In this document: one piece after another, positions 35,560-48,798 of the stretch
Layout: each line of letters starts with the position of its first letter
Numbering within the stretch: position 1 is the first letter of the stretch
Source of the DNA: Athripsodes cinereus
Taxonomy: Eukaryota; Arthropoda; Insecta; Trichoptera; Leptoceridae
Assembly: GCA_947579605.1 (NCBI GenBank)
Contig: OX388305.1
Span: 32,377,542-32,441,541 of the forward strand
Reading direction: 5' to 3'
DNA length: 64,000 bases
Notes under the pieces: model-generated
The model's database searches: none
What the model saw: only the letters and a program-made list of their open reading frames with translations
Told to the model about the DNA's origin: nothing
Position numbers and translations under genes: made by a program

Positions 35560-38500
35560 ATGAATGCCTCGAAATTAATAAAGGAAGCAAAACGCATGAA
35601 TCCAGAATGGCTGGTGATAGTTGAAGTGGCCATGGCTACACATTTTCACGATTTGTCACCTCCTCAGATGGGGAATGCTCACAAGGTTCCCAATGCCTCT
35701 TCCATCTACTTCTGTTTTGCTCTCGCCTTGCTCATGGGAGAAGTGGAATGGTGGCCTAAATCATTTTCCAAGCCTCCTCGGGTAGTATGCAACTTGTACC
35801 AGGTAAGATTAAATTAGATAAAGTAAGTTATTTCAGTTGATATTCCGCGGACAATTTACATAGGAATATTTATATCCAAATAACGATAATCAAATCCAGA
35901 ATTTATTTATATGGAAAGGCCTAAATAAATGTTATTTTTAAGTAACAATACACATTTATTTACATTTCATGAAACTGAGTTTTCTCTCAATTTCCATTTC
36001 AAATATTACCTATCATTATCTATTTCCTACTTTACTGGACCTAAAAAAGCAAATCAAAGAAATATTATATCACCTATCATATTTATACATAGATATGTAT
36101 AATATATAAGTATTAGTTAGGCCTTTACAAGTCACCCTTAGGTAGATCTGATAGAATATTACTTATGATATCAATCTACTTCAATCATTCCCCAATGCAT
36201 TTTTCTATCTTTACCTTAAGTTCAAGTAGTTTCCATGGCACACCTAACACTACAAATTTAAAAGTAATAATTATATGTTAGTCATTAATGGTGGAATAAA
36301 TTACCTAGATTTACATACTTGTACGTCATGTAATTTTTCACTCTTCCCTACTTCCATTCCAAAAAAATGGTATAAACATTTCAGTAAGTAAAACTATGAG
36401 TATAATCTACTAATACCTAGTAACTATATAACTCAAAATCGAGGCATCTATTTAAATAGACAAAGATATTCGTTATTTAATATACCCATCAGTTCCTATA
36501 ATATAACAGATTCTAAGATATAGTAAAGCCTCTCAGAGACAGAATGTAACTACATAGGATTTATTTTCTATTCTCTCATTCACACCCACCCCACTTGGCA
36601 TCAAATGAAAAGTAATAGTGGAATAAAAGGGAAGAAGTTCTACGTATAATTTATACTATATTTTATACATCTCTTCACTTTCAGGGTTATCAAATATATA
36701 CTTTATATCACGGAATGATTTTTCTTCTATAGAATTTTAACGCTCTTCTCGGTAGTAGATATAGGGTAGTTATGAACCTGGCACAGAGAGGACGACTTAC
36801 ATATTTTTTGCGTGTAGTTGGTCGAATGGACACCCCACTAGTGGGAAACGAAGTGATGTTATGTATGCATGAATGAATAAACCTCCAACATTCAAGACTA
36901 AGATTTTACAGTACGTAATTGTTTTATTATTATTATTAAGGTAGATAATCTTCTAAAATATTACACATTATATATTATTGTGTACCTACCACCTTGTGAG
37001 GAATACAGGGGATACCAACAGAATCTTTATCGAAAGCAATAACTGAAAAGTAGTTTTGAATACATACAATAAACCAAATACCAGTCAAACTATATTTTTG
37101 TTACGACAATCTCCATTTGACTTGTATAATATTCGTTTATTTTTCCATCTATCAGAAAGATATCAAAGTTCATCAAAACCCAATATGATCGCAAAAATTC
37201 ATTGTAAAATTTAATTTGATAGTGGTGATTTAAAGAGGATATACTTATCTGAAAGAAGGGGTGTGAGGAACCGCGGATGACCGAGAACCACGTGTATCAA
37301 ATTCTCAAGGACGGCCGTGTATTAAGTAAGAGAAATTGACGTGCATGTTTGAGAAATTAAATGAATGTAGAAGAAGCGGATGAAGTATATAAGCATATGT
37401 ATATCTAAATGTCGTTCCGTTCTCTCTACCTACCCTATAATTTAGGACACGGCGTGAGGGTGTAGTATAGCTATTAGTAAAAAGAGATGTTTTACGAAGA
37501 ACCTAGATTTATCTATTAACATAATATATCATAACATGACACAGATCGAGCTAGTCCCAAAATAAGATATGAATCTTGTATTGTGGGTGCTAACGTGATA
37601 TTAAAAAATGTAGAACGATAATGCTCACCCTTGTTGAAGTAGGTAGGTAAATAAGATATAAGTATAAATAATAAGTATACCTCGGAGGGAGCTGGGTGAG
37701 ACGTGACGTAGGTGGGTTTAGGTCCACTTAACTAAAGTGCCGAGTGCCAGGCATTGGATGAAATGCTTGCCACTATATAACAGGGTGACCACACTTAAAC
37801 TGAATGTACTGCTAAAAAATAGATTAAAAACTGCTAAAACCTGCTAAGCTTACCTACCTTTATTACAAAAATAATGGAATGTTTAAAACAAGCTAAGAAA
37901 ATAATTTCTCGTGTCATTTTTTTTTATTTTAAGCTTAAATTTTGTTGTAAACAATTCACCAGTTAGGCAGATGAAACCAAATATATGACAATAATTTCAT
38001 ACATATTAATAAAAGTAAAAACATACAATTAATGCTTCCAAAACGAGTTTATTGATCGAGAGCCGGTTTTCAAGAGTTTGAAATACTAAGTATAAGTACA
38101 CATTTTAATTTTATTTTTAACAATTTTACATGAACTTACACCAAATAACATCGGTCAACTACATTCACAATCTCATTTAAGCTAAGTAGATATATGTTAT
38201 AATTTTTAATATTTAGTTAATTCAAATAAAAACACACTTCAAATGCGCCCTTGCGGTGTTACATATCACAAAACGTATTTACTTTTGCAGAAAATTTATT
38301 TACTTTTGTACAAGTATTCGAAGACCAAATTAGGTCCGTGAATAGAAAATGCAGAATTTCCACTACGGTCACTGAATACGTGAAAAATTCTATGCCCCAA
38401 ATTACAATCTAGCTATCGGCTCAGTAAAGATAAACGTCCGGTTCCATAAAAGAAAACTTGTAATAACTAATCAAGTTTTGACAGAATTTTTTCCGCGAAA

Positions 38501-41500
38501 TTTTTCCCCTTTTATTAATGTCAGAAATGCCTAAATTTTCATAGTTACTATGGTTACCATTACAAGTTTGTTCGGCGAAAAAACAAAAAAATATATTTTT
38601 TTTTATGTTAATCCTGCTAAAATTGTAAAATTCTGCTTACCCTGCGGTATACGTATTGTCTTTATAGGTGTATACCTAGTAGTGATGTAACGAATATTCG
38701 CATTCGCATTCGCATTCGCGAATATTCGCATATTTCAAAGTATTCGCATTCGCATTCGCAAAAAAATATGCGAATGTTTTGCGAATATTATTTTAGTAAT
38801 AAAGTATCTGGTCTGTTCCGTGTTGGCCACATTTGTTGTATTGTTTCCTGTGTTCGTTTGCTTGATGATGTTATTATTATTAGGAGAAATATGCATTTGT
38901 GGAGATTAATTTATATGTTTGTTTTAAGTATTACAACTGCTATGAGTATAGGGCCCTACAATAATTTTATATTCTATTTAAGGAATATTTATATCATACT
39001 ACAAGGTGAACCACACTAAAGTATTCTCTCAGAATTTTCGGGGCTTGAAGACTAAGATCGAGGAGTTTAGAGCAAACTTATTTGCAAATAGTTATGATAT
39101 AATTGTTCTGACGGAAGCTTGGCTAAATTGTGGCATATTTGACAGCGAACTTTTTCAAGACGAATATACAGTTTACCGCAAGGATAGGGATTTCATGTTG
39201 AGTGGTAAAAGGGATGGAGGTGGGGTCTTAATTGCTGTGGATCGGACACTAGGATATTCATCCACTCTTGTTTGGGATGATACTGGTGAAAGTTTTTTTT
39301 ACCAGTATTCGTTTTTCATCGGTAACGCATGAAAAAATGCTCACCGCTACTGGGTGTAGTATATGTATATACCGCCTTCCACATCCTTAGATACTTAAAA
39401 CATCTTTTTTTTAAAGTATATCTGAACGTTTAATCAGCTATTACGGCAAAACGGATATTTGTCTTATTGGAGATTCCAATATCCCAACAATCCAATGGAA
39501 AAAAGACCCCGATGTTGATTCAATCTTTGTTCCGTATTCTTATTCGTGTCCTGTTGCGCAGTATTTGATAGAATCTATATCTTTTCTCAATATGTTTCAG
39601 TCTAACGGAGTTTATAACAGCAATCAAGTTATCTTGGATTTAATTCTTTCAACTATTCCGTGTTCTGTTACCAGATGTGACTCTCCACTGGTTGGTAAGG
39701 ATTCACACTATCCTTCACTGTTGATAGATTATGAGTTTGAAATTGCTGAGGATTTGTCTCAAAATATGATCCAGAAATTAATATACTTTAAGTCAAACCT
39801 TTCGGAAATAAATTTTGAACTACAAAGTGTTGATTGGGTCAGTGTTTTGGGAAACAGACCGGTGAATAAGATGATTGAATCTTTTTATGGTTATGTTTTG
39901 CCAATAATTGAGAAGCATACACCTACATATGAAGAGGGTGTCACCTAATAATTTTCCCAAATGGTTCTCTAATAGAATTCTGTTATTGTTTAAGAGAAGT
40001 CTAAGGCTTGGCGTAAGTTGAAGATGAACCGTAATGATTCTGACTACAATTTATTTTTTCAACTAAGAGCTCAGTTGAAGTTGTCGCAGAATCACGATTA
40101 TAGGTCTTTTATTAATAACACTGAGAAGTCACTTAAGGGCAATGTCAAGTCTTTCTTTTCATTCGTAAATTCCCTTAAAGAATCTAGAGGCTATCCAAGG
40201 GTAATGGGTGACGGTGACCAGACTTCGAGCGATCCAGAGGGGATTGCAAACTTGTTTTCGACGTTTTTTGGTTCTGTATTTTCACTGAATAATTTGCATG
40301 ATTCTAATACTAAAGAATTGGAAAATATTTTAACTAACTCATGTTTATCCATGGTTAATATCTTGAAATCTGATATTCATAAACGTTTATTAGGTATAGA
40401 TGAGACAAAAGGAGTTGGAGTTGGCCCTGATGGTCTAGCACCAATATATTAAAGAGATGTGTAAGTCATTTAACCAAACCATTGTATCTGACATTTATTA
40501 GAACACCTTGCTGCAGGAGGCAATCTAGACTATGGGACATGGAAAACCCTAAATCGACTGAGATCTGGTGTAGGAAACTGCCGCGACAATAGAGAACGAT
40601 TGGGCTTCCTACAGGACGAATCCGGAGCGTGTGACTGTGGTGCAGCACAGACTATGCCACACTTGTTGGAGTGTCCATTGTGCCCTGTCACTTGCACTAT
40701 GGAGGATATTTTTGACGCATCTCCACCTGCTGCGCGTTTTGCGCAGTACTGGAAATCAGTTTGATGGGTTTTTTCTCTGGGTTTCGACACGATAAATAAA
40801 TTAGGAGTTTACAAGAAGGATGCTTTCCATGCAAATGGAAGATGGCTAGTATTATTCCTTTGCATAAATCTGGCAGCAAATCGGACGTTCGTAACTACAG
40901 ACCAATTTTAATTCTATCACCTATTTCAAAAATATTTGAGGGTATGGTTCGTGAACAAATTACTTTTTTCCTGAAGCCGTATCTTCTTGTAGAGCAGCAT
41001 GGATTCATGAGTGGAAGATCGACAGTAACAAATCTGATTTTTTTTCTCAGCTATGGACAATCGTATACAGTTGGATGTCATTTATATCGGCTTTCAAAAA
41101 GGCATTTGATAAAGTAGAACATCGACTTTTTTCAACTAAGGTGGATTGACTCATATATTTCTGATAGATTGATGACAGTTAAACTTAACGGTTACTCATC
41201 TGGCAGTGTCAGTGTTACATCTGGTGTCCCTCAGGGGTCTTCTTTGGGTCCTTTACTTTTCACGATATTCATAAACAACATAAAAAAGTGCTTTGACCAC
41301 TCAGAGCTTCTATTATTTGCGGACGATTTAAAAATATACTGTCAAATTCAATTATTGTTTGACTATGAAATGCTTAACGAGGACTTGGAAAGACTACACG
41401 AGTACTGTAAAAGAAATAACTTGCACTTGAATCTGGAGAAGTGTAATCTGATCTCTTTTACCAAAAATAGAAACAAAATTCGATAAATTTACAATATCCA

Positions 41501-44500
41501 TAATCATGATTTAAAAGAAGTACCTAAATAAGATTAGAGATTTAGGTGTGGTGTTTGACTCTGAGCTTCACTTTGATGATCACGTGAACAAAATTATCGA
41601 AGAGAGCAATAAAATACTGGGATTTATTCTGAGATCTACAAAGTCATTTAGGTTATATGAATCGTATTTGTACTTGTACTTATCGTTGTTTCGCTCCAAG
41701 CTGGAGGACTGTTCCTCTGTATGAAATCCACATTTTAAAAAATATGTCAATCAAGTTGAGAGAACTCAGTCTAAATTCATTAGTTTGGTTAGGAAGAGAT
41801 TGCATTATCCTGTATTTATTAAAGATTTGCCTAAATTGGAATTGTGAAGAGTTTTGCTGGATGCATGCAACCTGAGAAAAATATGCTTGTCCGAATACGA
41901 TGTGCCTAATATTTTAGATACGATTAACTTTAGAATGCTTCCTTTAACAAGATCTTGTTTTCCGTTCTACATTAAAAAAAAACAAAAACGATTGCAGACT
42001 CAAGAAACCCTGTTTATAGAATTTTAAAGTGCCAATTACGTCAGGTTTGTGAGAAAGGAGAGTTGAGGGTAGAATAAGATGAAATAAATATAAAAAAAAA
42101 TGTATATGTTTGATAAAATGTGAAGTGTTTGGGATAGTATTAATTTTTAGACTGTTTTTTAAATTTTTAAATTTTTGATTTTTCTTTTTTAAGAGTTTTT
42201 TTGTATTGTTATTGCATACATTAGTGAAGTGTGAATGTGTTTGTGCGAATGAATGTATTAGGTATGTGTGCGAAATTGGGTGAGCAGCGATTTGTAATAG
42301 GAATGGGTGATTGGATGTATTGTGAATTAATACCTATATTATGTGTAAGATTTTCTATAATTGTTTTGTGTGTTGCTGAAGTATGCACTGTTTCGATGTA
42401 AGACTATTGGAATGTTTTTGTCGCTTACATGTTTATGTTTTGAGAATGCCCAATGATAGTTAGCCAAAAGAGCACTGTTCTTCCGTCCGCAGGGGTTCCG
42501 TAGGCCCGGGCGTCCCTCTTTCACAATACACCGTTCCTATGACAACGATATCAGAGCGCAAGGAATGTCGTGGGAAGAGGTGACGCAATTGGCACAGAGA
42601 CGCTCTGAATGGAGGATGCTGGTTTCTGCCCTGTGCTCCCGAGAGGAGCGTTGAGGGCGATGATGATGACATGTTTATATTTATATGTCTTTCATCTGTT
42701 GTGTACCATGTAAATGAAGAAACAAATCAGTAATTCGGTGAAAGTACCGGATACTTACCCGGTACATTGTGGAAAAAGGTACTGCAAGAAAATATTCTTT
42801 AAGAAAACCGAGGAGTTTTGGAATATTTCAAATTCCTATACCATTTTCAAGTCAATATTCGCATTCGCATTCGCGAATGTCGGCATGAAATATTCGCATT
42901 CGCATTCGCATTCGCGAATATCCAAAATCAGACATTCGTTACATCACTAATACCTAGCACAAGTAATGTGTATGTACCTACTACTTGTTGCCGGAGATGA
43001 ATTGACTATGTTACCAAAGGTTACCATGCCAACGCCACACAGATTTCCCATCCGTTTCCTTCTTTCTATCGATCCAAACGGAGATAAAATAATTATATTA
43101 TAATCATGAAACACTTTATTTTATAGAGGATGCGGTCAAAAAAATCTTATTTCGTTTTACTGATGTTGAAATAATTCCAATAATAACTAGACAACTTATT
43201 TAAGATGCGTCGTTTTGTGGAAAAACCACCACAAGGGCCCATTCAAGAATCATGTTCAATTCATTCATGAAAAATGTTCCTAAATTAGATATTTCCTTCG
43301 TGATATAGGTAACTACTGTAGGTAATTAATGTAGGGCTAAGTTATACGATATAAGTAATTAGATTAGAAGATAAGTATTATACTTTGATGGCGCCTTATT
43401 GGTCACCTATCACTTTCGTTTTTTTCTTTCCTCCTTCCTCCCGGCAACGCAAGGCAGAAACCAGCCCCTTTATTCAGAACGATTCAGCGCCAATATATAG
43501 CTACACCTTGATAACACGTAGTTAAGTTTGCTAAGTTTACAATTTACAATCCTCATAATTTTAATATATGTATGTTCAACCTACATTATTGAAACCATGT
43601 GAAGTATTATTAATAAGTTCACATGGTTTACACAAAACACTCCCTTGAAAAACAAAACCTAGAAAAATTAGATATTAAATAAGAACATCAAACCTAAAAT
43701 AAGTAGCAGAGTCATTTAACAGTTTTCCTGAATGACTTTTTAAAATTGTTTTACAGGATGAGCGGTATTTTATTAATGTTGTTTTAATTCAAAAAAAAAT
43801 CCGGGAAATTTTAGACTGTTGGATGTATGTTTGCTAATTTACTCAGTATAAGCTATTTTAAAATGCAATTTTCTCCATCAAGAGCAAATCAAATTATTCA
43901 TAATTTAGTATTTAAATATTCAAAATAATTTGAATAAACCTATTTTGCAAAAACTATAAGCTGTTGCTACCTTTAGGTAATGAACTAGACTTTTTAAAAT
44001 TGTAAATATTTCCGAACAATAACTCAAAATTAACAATCGGCAAATTTTTAGTAGATGGGCATATATTTTTCGTATCAAATCTCATCATAAAATAGATAAA
44101 AACTATTTATTTGTTGAAGCAATAAAAAAAATAAGACCCACTTAATTAAGACACATTATCATCCAATAAGTATAATAAGATTTTCAATTCCTTTTCATTT
44201 ATGCAAGAGTCGCCTCACTCACGAAAAAAGTAAAACAAAATTTATACTGACCTATTGGTAATAATTGTGAATGTTGCATAAACCTCTAATATTTTGTTAC
44301 AGGCTGTAGTTGCAAATGTCCTAACAAATATATCCATGAATTATGTTTATGTTCCAATGACTGATGCCATCAAGTGGGCTGCCAAATTTACTGTAACTCA
44401 TGTAAGTATCAATTATTTCTTAGGTTGTTTGAATCTGAAGTAACGAGATACAAATATAAGCATTGAATGTTATGCTATGTAAACTGATTGTCCGTTCCTC

Positions 44501-45127
44501 ATTAGTACAAACATGTAAATCTTGTTTTATGGTGATCGGGGCAGTTGCTCTGAAAGTGTCGTTTCCATTGATACCTAAGCAAAGGATCAATTCATGATGG
44601 TAATTTCTAAAAGACACAAGAAAACTTTGCATCCTCGTACCAATTAAATTTATACTTCTATAACCATATCCTGAAAACATTGTGTACATTAATCATTATT
44701 GATTAGCAATAAAAATTATACACAATTGATAACTTATTTATATAGAAACACTATATTCAAATCACATACTTAATATAAGTCTCTTTGTTAAGATATATCT
44801 GGGTTTCGTTACAAACCCAAATACAACCTGTATTTATTATTACTATCCTAAAAATATCACCCTGCACTGAGACCATAACAGCTTTTGGCCAAAGCGATAT
44901 CAGTATGAAAAAATTTTAGGTACATATGTATCTACATATATATAATCACACTATTTTTCTTGTAGTTACAAAAATTAAAGAAGAAACCTCTAGATCCAGT
45001 AATTCAAATTCTGAAAAATCCAGATAACATTGTTATTGGAACGGGAGTACTCTGTTTTGGATTTATTGTACTGGCTATATTCATCAGTGAGCGAGTGGAT
45101 TGTATAAAAAACTTCATAAAAATGTAA
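35560..45127 (+). CDS. Unrecognised 167-residue membrane protein
   Basis: Three exons (35560-35802, 44303-44401 and 44966-45127) join in phase 0 and encode 167 residues starting MNASKLIKEAKRMNPEW. Clear hydrophobic segments lie at about 49-65 (IYFCFALALLMG) and 136-155 (IVIGTGVLCFGFIVLAIF). A weaker one is at 18-28. The short C-terminus is basic. There is no signal peptide or known motif. I do not recognise the family. All splice sites are good GT-AG (CAG|GTAAG, CAT|GTAAG, TTACAG, TTGTAG), and exons 2 and 3 match a coding pattern with no stop, so the gene looks real. Its 8.5-kb first intron holds a large hAT element. It converges with the kinesin gene. A small integral membrane protein of an organelle or the ER would fit, but this is speculative. 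Confidence 0.7.
36772..36860 (+). mobile_element. SINE family 3 copy (degenerate)
   Basis: It contains CTGGCACAGAGAGGACGACT, then GTGTAGTTGGTCG and ACCCCACTAGTGGGAAACGA, in the same order as at 34541. It lies in intron 1 of the membrane-protein gene. Confidence 0.5.
37240..37480 (+). mobile_element. Degenerate LINE 3' end
   Basis: The text TATCTGAAAGAAGGGGTGTG, then CCGAGAACCACGTG, and an end GACACGGCGTGAGGGTGTAG matches the better copy at 56400-56700 with deletions. It lies in intron 1 of the membrane-protein gene and is followed by a SINE family 1 tail at 37536-37600. Confidence 0.65.
39006..42065 (+). pseudogene. Decayed CR1/jockey-like LINE
   Basis: The endonuclease start is readable (KVFSQNFRGLKTKIEEF, then DIIVLTEAWL and DGGGVLIAVD). 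The reverse transcriptase follows in another frame: PLHKSGSKSDVRNYRPI, GFMSGRST, then GVPQGSSLGPLLFTIFIN and LLLFADDLKIY. At least five frame changes or stops separate the parts, and a foreign piece interrupts it at 40502-40764. It cannot make a working protein. Order and direction are normal for the LINE. Confidence 0.85.
40502..40764 (+). pseudogene. Foreign LINE C-terminal piece nested in the LINE
   Basis: A frame of about 87 codons reads TWKTLNRLRSGVGNCRDN, then a zinc-like CDCGAAQTMPHLLECPLCP, and ends AQYWKSV before a stop. It resembles the C-terminal zinc-knuckle end of jockey/R1-type LINEs. Host LINE text resumes on both sides (FNQTIV before, GVYKKDAFH after). Confidence 0.7.
42563..42669 (+). 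mobile_element. LINE 3' end fragment, second copy
   Basis: It is near-identical to 16943-17064: [20 protein letters not shown], then ALCSREER and a stop, with GATGATGATGA after it. It sits inside the hAT element at 38680-42949. Confidence 0.75.
42950..44302. other. Rest of intron 1 of the membrane-protein gene
   Basis: No exon was recognised. A repeat at 43178-43254 (ACTAGACAACTTATTTAAGA, then TGCGTCGTTTTGTGG) matches 10343-10421. The stretch ends in TTTTGTTACAG before exon 2. Confidence 0.5.
44793..44832 (-). mobile_element. SINE family 2 tail fragment
   Basis: TATATCTGGGTTTCGTTACAAACCCAAATACAACCT matches the tail seen at 34105-34140 and 22520-22555. It lies in intron 2 of the membrane-protein gene. 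Confidence 0.5.
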
Positions 45128-46020
45128 AAACACGACATAATTCATACCTATTACATAATATTAGTTACGTGATTTTAAACTTTAAATGTTTTATAAATTC
45201 CGTTATTAACACTTCTCGTGTAACTTACTGAATCTCATATAAACTAATAGAAATGTATAAATCAAATTAATCTACATTCTTTTTATTTCAGGATAATTCG
45301 AAAAATCAAGGGTGAATGTTAGTCAAATTGTCAGTGAAAATTCCTGTTGCAAGCAATAAAGCATAAACTAATTTATGTAGATTCTACTATCAATAACAAA
45401 TTATATTATTGCTTTAAAGCTAACTAACAACGAGATTTGATAAATATTATATGTATTTCTTGTATAACTGAATGTATTAAAACAGTAATATTGAAAATGG
45501 GTAGTATCAAATTATTTCATTTTCCAAATTGTGATGTACAGAATACAGGATATGAGACAAACAAAAACTATTTATATTTGAACACAGTTTCATGTGTGTT
45601 GTCAATCAGTATAATTTAAATAAAAATCACACAGTACATAAATAAGTTAATATACACTACATGTTCTTGGTACAATAAATTACATAATGAAATACATTAA
45701 TAATATACAATTGGAATTGCATAAAGTGTATTAAACAATATACAATTATGTGTGTTGCAAAATACTGTAAATTTTTAAGGATTTAACGAACATTGATTAT
45801 ATCCTATATGTGCGTTTAATATCAAATGCAATAACATTGTAATAACAACTAAACAAGTTTCGAAATAAATAATTCACAAATACATTTCCCAGCACAATGC
45901 AATAACATTATTGAAAATCAATGCTATATCATCATTTTGAATTAATTTAATGTATATCATGATGTTGGCACATATGAGTACATTACGGTTTATAAATTAA
46001 TTATCTGTAATAGATCCTTA
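45128..46020. other. Tail-to-tail region between membrane-protein and kinesin genes
   Basis: About 0.9 kb AT-rich. The sequence TTTCAGGATAATTCG at 45289-45303 looks like a further 3' splice site after the stop, so the 3' untranslated region may be spliced. No other gene is seen. Confidence 0.4.
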
Positions 46021-48552
46021 TCATAATGTGCTAACATTAAGGATCTCACAGATATCCTGATAACATTTGTTCATATACTCAACTAACGGTTGTATCTGTT
46101 TAATATGTATGGAACTTTCATTCTCAGATATGCAAATGTCCTGTAAATTTCCTAGACATATTTTCAAAGTGTTGAGATTCTCTTGCACCTCCCTATTACT
46201 TCGTTCACAAGTTGAGTGAACAGAACTACTTGGTGTAGAACTATTCAATATGTCTTGTAGATTTTGGTAAAAATCACTTTTGTATAGAGATATGTCATTC
46301 CTCTTAATTGTGTCAAGAAAAATGTTCTTCTGTGATTCTAACTCATCTCTTCTCCGTTCTGCTGCTTGCAAATGTAAACCAATCCTAGATAATTCACTTT
46401 GCAACTGTTCCTCAACAAGCTTCTGGGCTTTCTCTATATTTAATAATTCATTTTCATATTTGATAAATTCACTAGTCCCAGAAAATACTCCTTTGGATTT
46501 CCTTCCATCAAATTTTATTTGTTCACTTTTTTTGAAGTCATGTAAAGATTTGAGGCGATCCACCTAAAAAAAGAAAACTTTAACCATTTTCATCAAAGCA
46601 TTTCACATAAATACGGTAGGCATTTAATATTCTAAATATAGTAACATACAAAATGTTACCACCAAATTCAACTTGTGTTAAATATCTTAGAACTTATTTT
46701 ATGCAAACATTTAACTTCTATGACTCTTGAGAACTTAAGAATGAGCCCAGCCTCGAAATTCTTTGAACTCCAAGGACTGCCCAAATGTCATGTCATACAA
46801 ATAAGTTCATAACAGAATTATTAATTGTGTCGGTGCACACAAAAGATTGATAATGACCTGATAAGTTGAAAGATGTCTCTCTCACAATTTGTAATCTATA
46901 GTAGAAAGAAACACTCATTTCAATTTATCTTATTTAAAACAAGACATGAAGTGAGAGCTATATAAATTGAAAAATATTTAAAAGAACTATGAAAGCCGAG
47001 TACAAGAATTAAACAGTGAAAAAAATGAAGTCTAAATGACATTATACTATTGCAAAGACACATTTGTGATAACACAATATAAAAATAGAACTACAAAAAA
47101 TAATGTTGCAATATAAGTCAGAAAAATACACATATAGCATGCCTCTTCTTTGAGCTCCCTAATTATTTTGAGTTGTGGATCCTCATTAATCACAACTTTA
47201 TTGAGAATATGTCTCGCCTGACAAGCGTATCGTAGAGTAGACAATGTTTCTTCTACTGCAAGAGAACTTGGAGATACAGTGGCCAACATGACAGTCCTAG
47301 AATTACCACCGAGACTCTCCTGGAAAAGATAACAATTGAAGTTACATAATCAGTTCAATTTTATAATGTGTCATATTATAATGTAAAACTAATGTATAGT
47401 GCATATCAAATCTGTACTATAGATCTAATTTAAGTCATACATTACGTCACTAAAAGCACATGCACTCGGATATAATATATAAGTAACTAAGAAACATATT
47501 TATAATGTATAACTGACCTTAAGCAACCAGGTAAGTACAGATTCCCTGTACGGTATGAAAGCTCCTTTGACATCTGATAACGAGGTGATGACTTTCCCCA
47601 GAGTAAGCAAAGACTTGTTGATACTTAGCCCTTCTCTGAAGTGTTCACCCGAGATGCTATGCTGCGATACTCGCTCACTTCCAGCCAAATCTACCAGACT
47701 CACCTTGGACCTTACAACCCTCTCATTGATACTGGAGCTTATGCTTATTTCCAAAATAGCATGAGAACGAGACGAATGGTTATTGTGTATAGTGGCACTG
47801 GTGGCCCGCCGACTATTACCTATATTAAGTAGTCTGTAGACATCTTCTATTGATTCTACACTCTCTTTACTAAGACCCTCAACATAAGGACCTTCTACAG
47901 GATGTTCTCGAACTCTCAAACTTATTTTACTATCATTCACACTAGGATCATTTAATAAGTCATGGATTTTTTCATTGTAAATCTCAAAATAACTCATTGA
48001 TAATCTAATTTTTTCAAGACAATCTTGTTTCAACAACTCCTGGCAGAATCTAGGAATGATGCCAGCCCCATCGCCATGTAGACTATTATCTTGCCCCATC
48101 ATGCTATGAGTCTTCCCTGAACCCGTTTGACCATAAGCAAACAAACAAACATTGTATCCTTTCAAAGCTTCTTTCAATAAAGGTAAAGCAACTTCTTCAA
48201 ATACTTCCTTTTGATCGGAAAATTCATATTTACCGTCATTTGAAGACCAAAATACATTATCGTATGAAAAAGTTGAAGTTAATGAAACTCCATCATTTGA
48301 ACATCCATTATGAACAATAATTTCATTACCATTTTTTATAAAGGGACACCTGTTCTGCAATTCTGATTCTTTGACAGTGAACGGACGAATCCTCACAGCA
48401 ACAATGACTTTGCGAATGTCCTCTGAAGGATTTATAGAAGTTTTTATTTTATATCTCACTGGGGTACAAACTTCTTTCTTCGCAGAGTTTACGTCTAATT
48501 TAAGTCTTTTATCTTGATAACGAGGCGTTAACTCCCTTTTTGAACGGTCCAT
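46021..48552 (-). CDS. Short N-terminal kinesin, kinesin-3/KIF14-like motor
   Basis: Exons 48552-47518, 47319-47143 and 46563-46021 give a 584-residue protein. The motor starts near residue 49 ([11 protein letters not shown]). It has the P-loop GQTGSGKT at about 141-148, switch I NNHSSRSH, switch II DLAGSE and the terminal [20 protein letters not shown]. The wording is closest to KIF14-type kinesins ([16 protein letters not shown] across intron 1, FFVWSS-like NVFWSS). The tail of about 180 residues has a coiled coil ([16 protein letters not shown]) but no FHA domain is visible, so it is much shorter than KIF14. The ATG at 48552 is the first in frame. Intron 2 uses a rare GC donor (GAG|GCATGC, 47142-47141) because the frame (ELKEE|VDRLK) admits nothing else. 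Role: probably a plus-end microtubule motor in mitosis or transport (inference). Confidence 0.9.
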
Positions 48553-48798
48553 CGTCAAATAAATATATTATAGTTATTCATATGCATAAAAACCGATAAA
48601 AACACAAAATTATACCACAATACCCGAATGGCCAATTCGAATATTGCACAAATACAAAATGACAGTTTTATTTAAATAACAACCATTGTTGCCAGCTCCG
48701 ATTTTCATTCCGATTTTGAAAACAACATGGCTACACTAAAAAAAGTTTTTAGTGTGGCCAAATCCAAAAATTCACAAATCACTCGTTTCGGGTGGATT

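Larger units (their letters stand above)
38680..42949. mobile_element. 4.27-kb hAT-type element loaded with LINE relics
   Basis: The ends TAGTGATGTAACGAATATTC and, on the - strand, TAGTGATGTAACGAATGTCT are inverted. They are flanked by a perfect 8-bp repeat ATACCTAG (38672-38679 and 42950-42957). Both subterminal regions are arrays of CGCATT units in opposite orientation. An 8-bp duplication points to hAT. No hAT transposase was seen. Inside are a CR1/jockey-like LINE (39006-42065), a foreign LINE piece nested in it (40502-40764) and an RTE-like tail (42563-42669). It sits in intron 1 of the membrane-protein gene. Confidence 0.85.
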
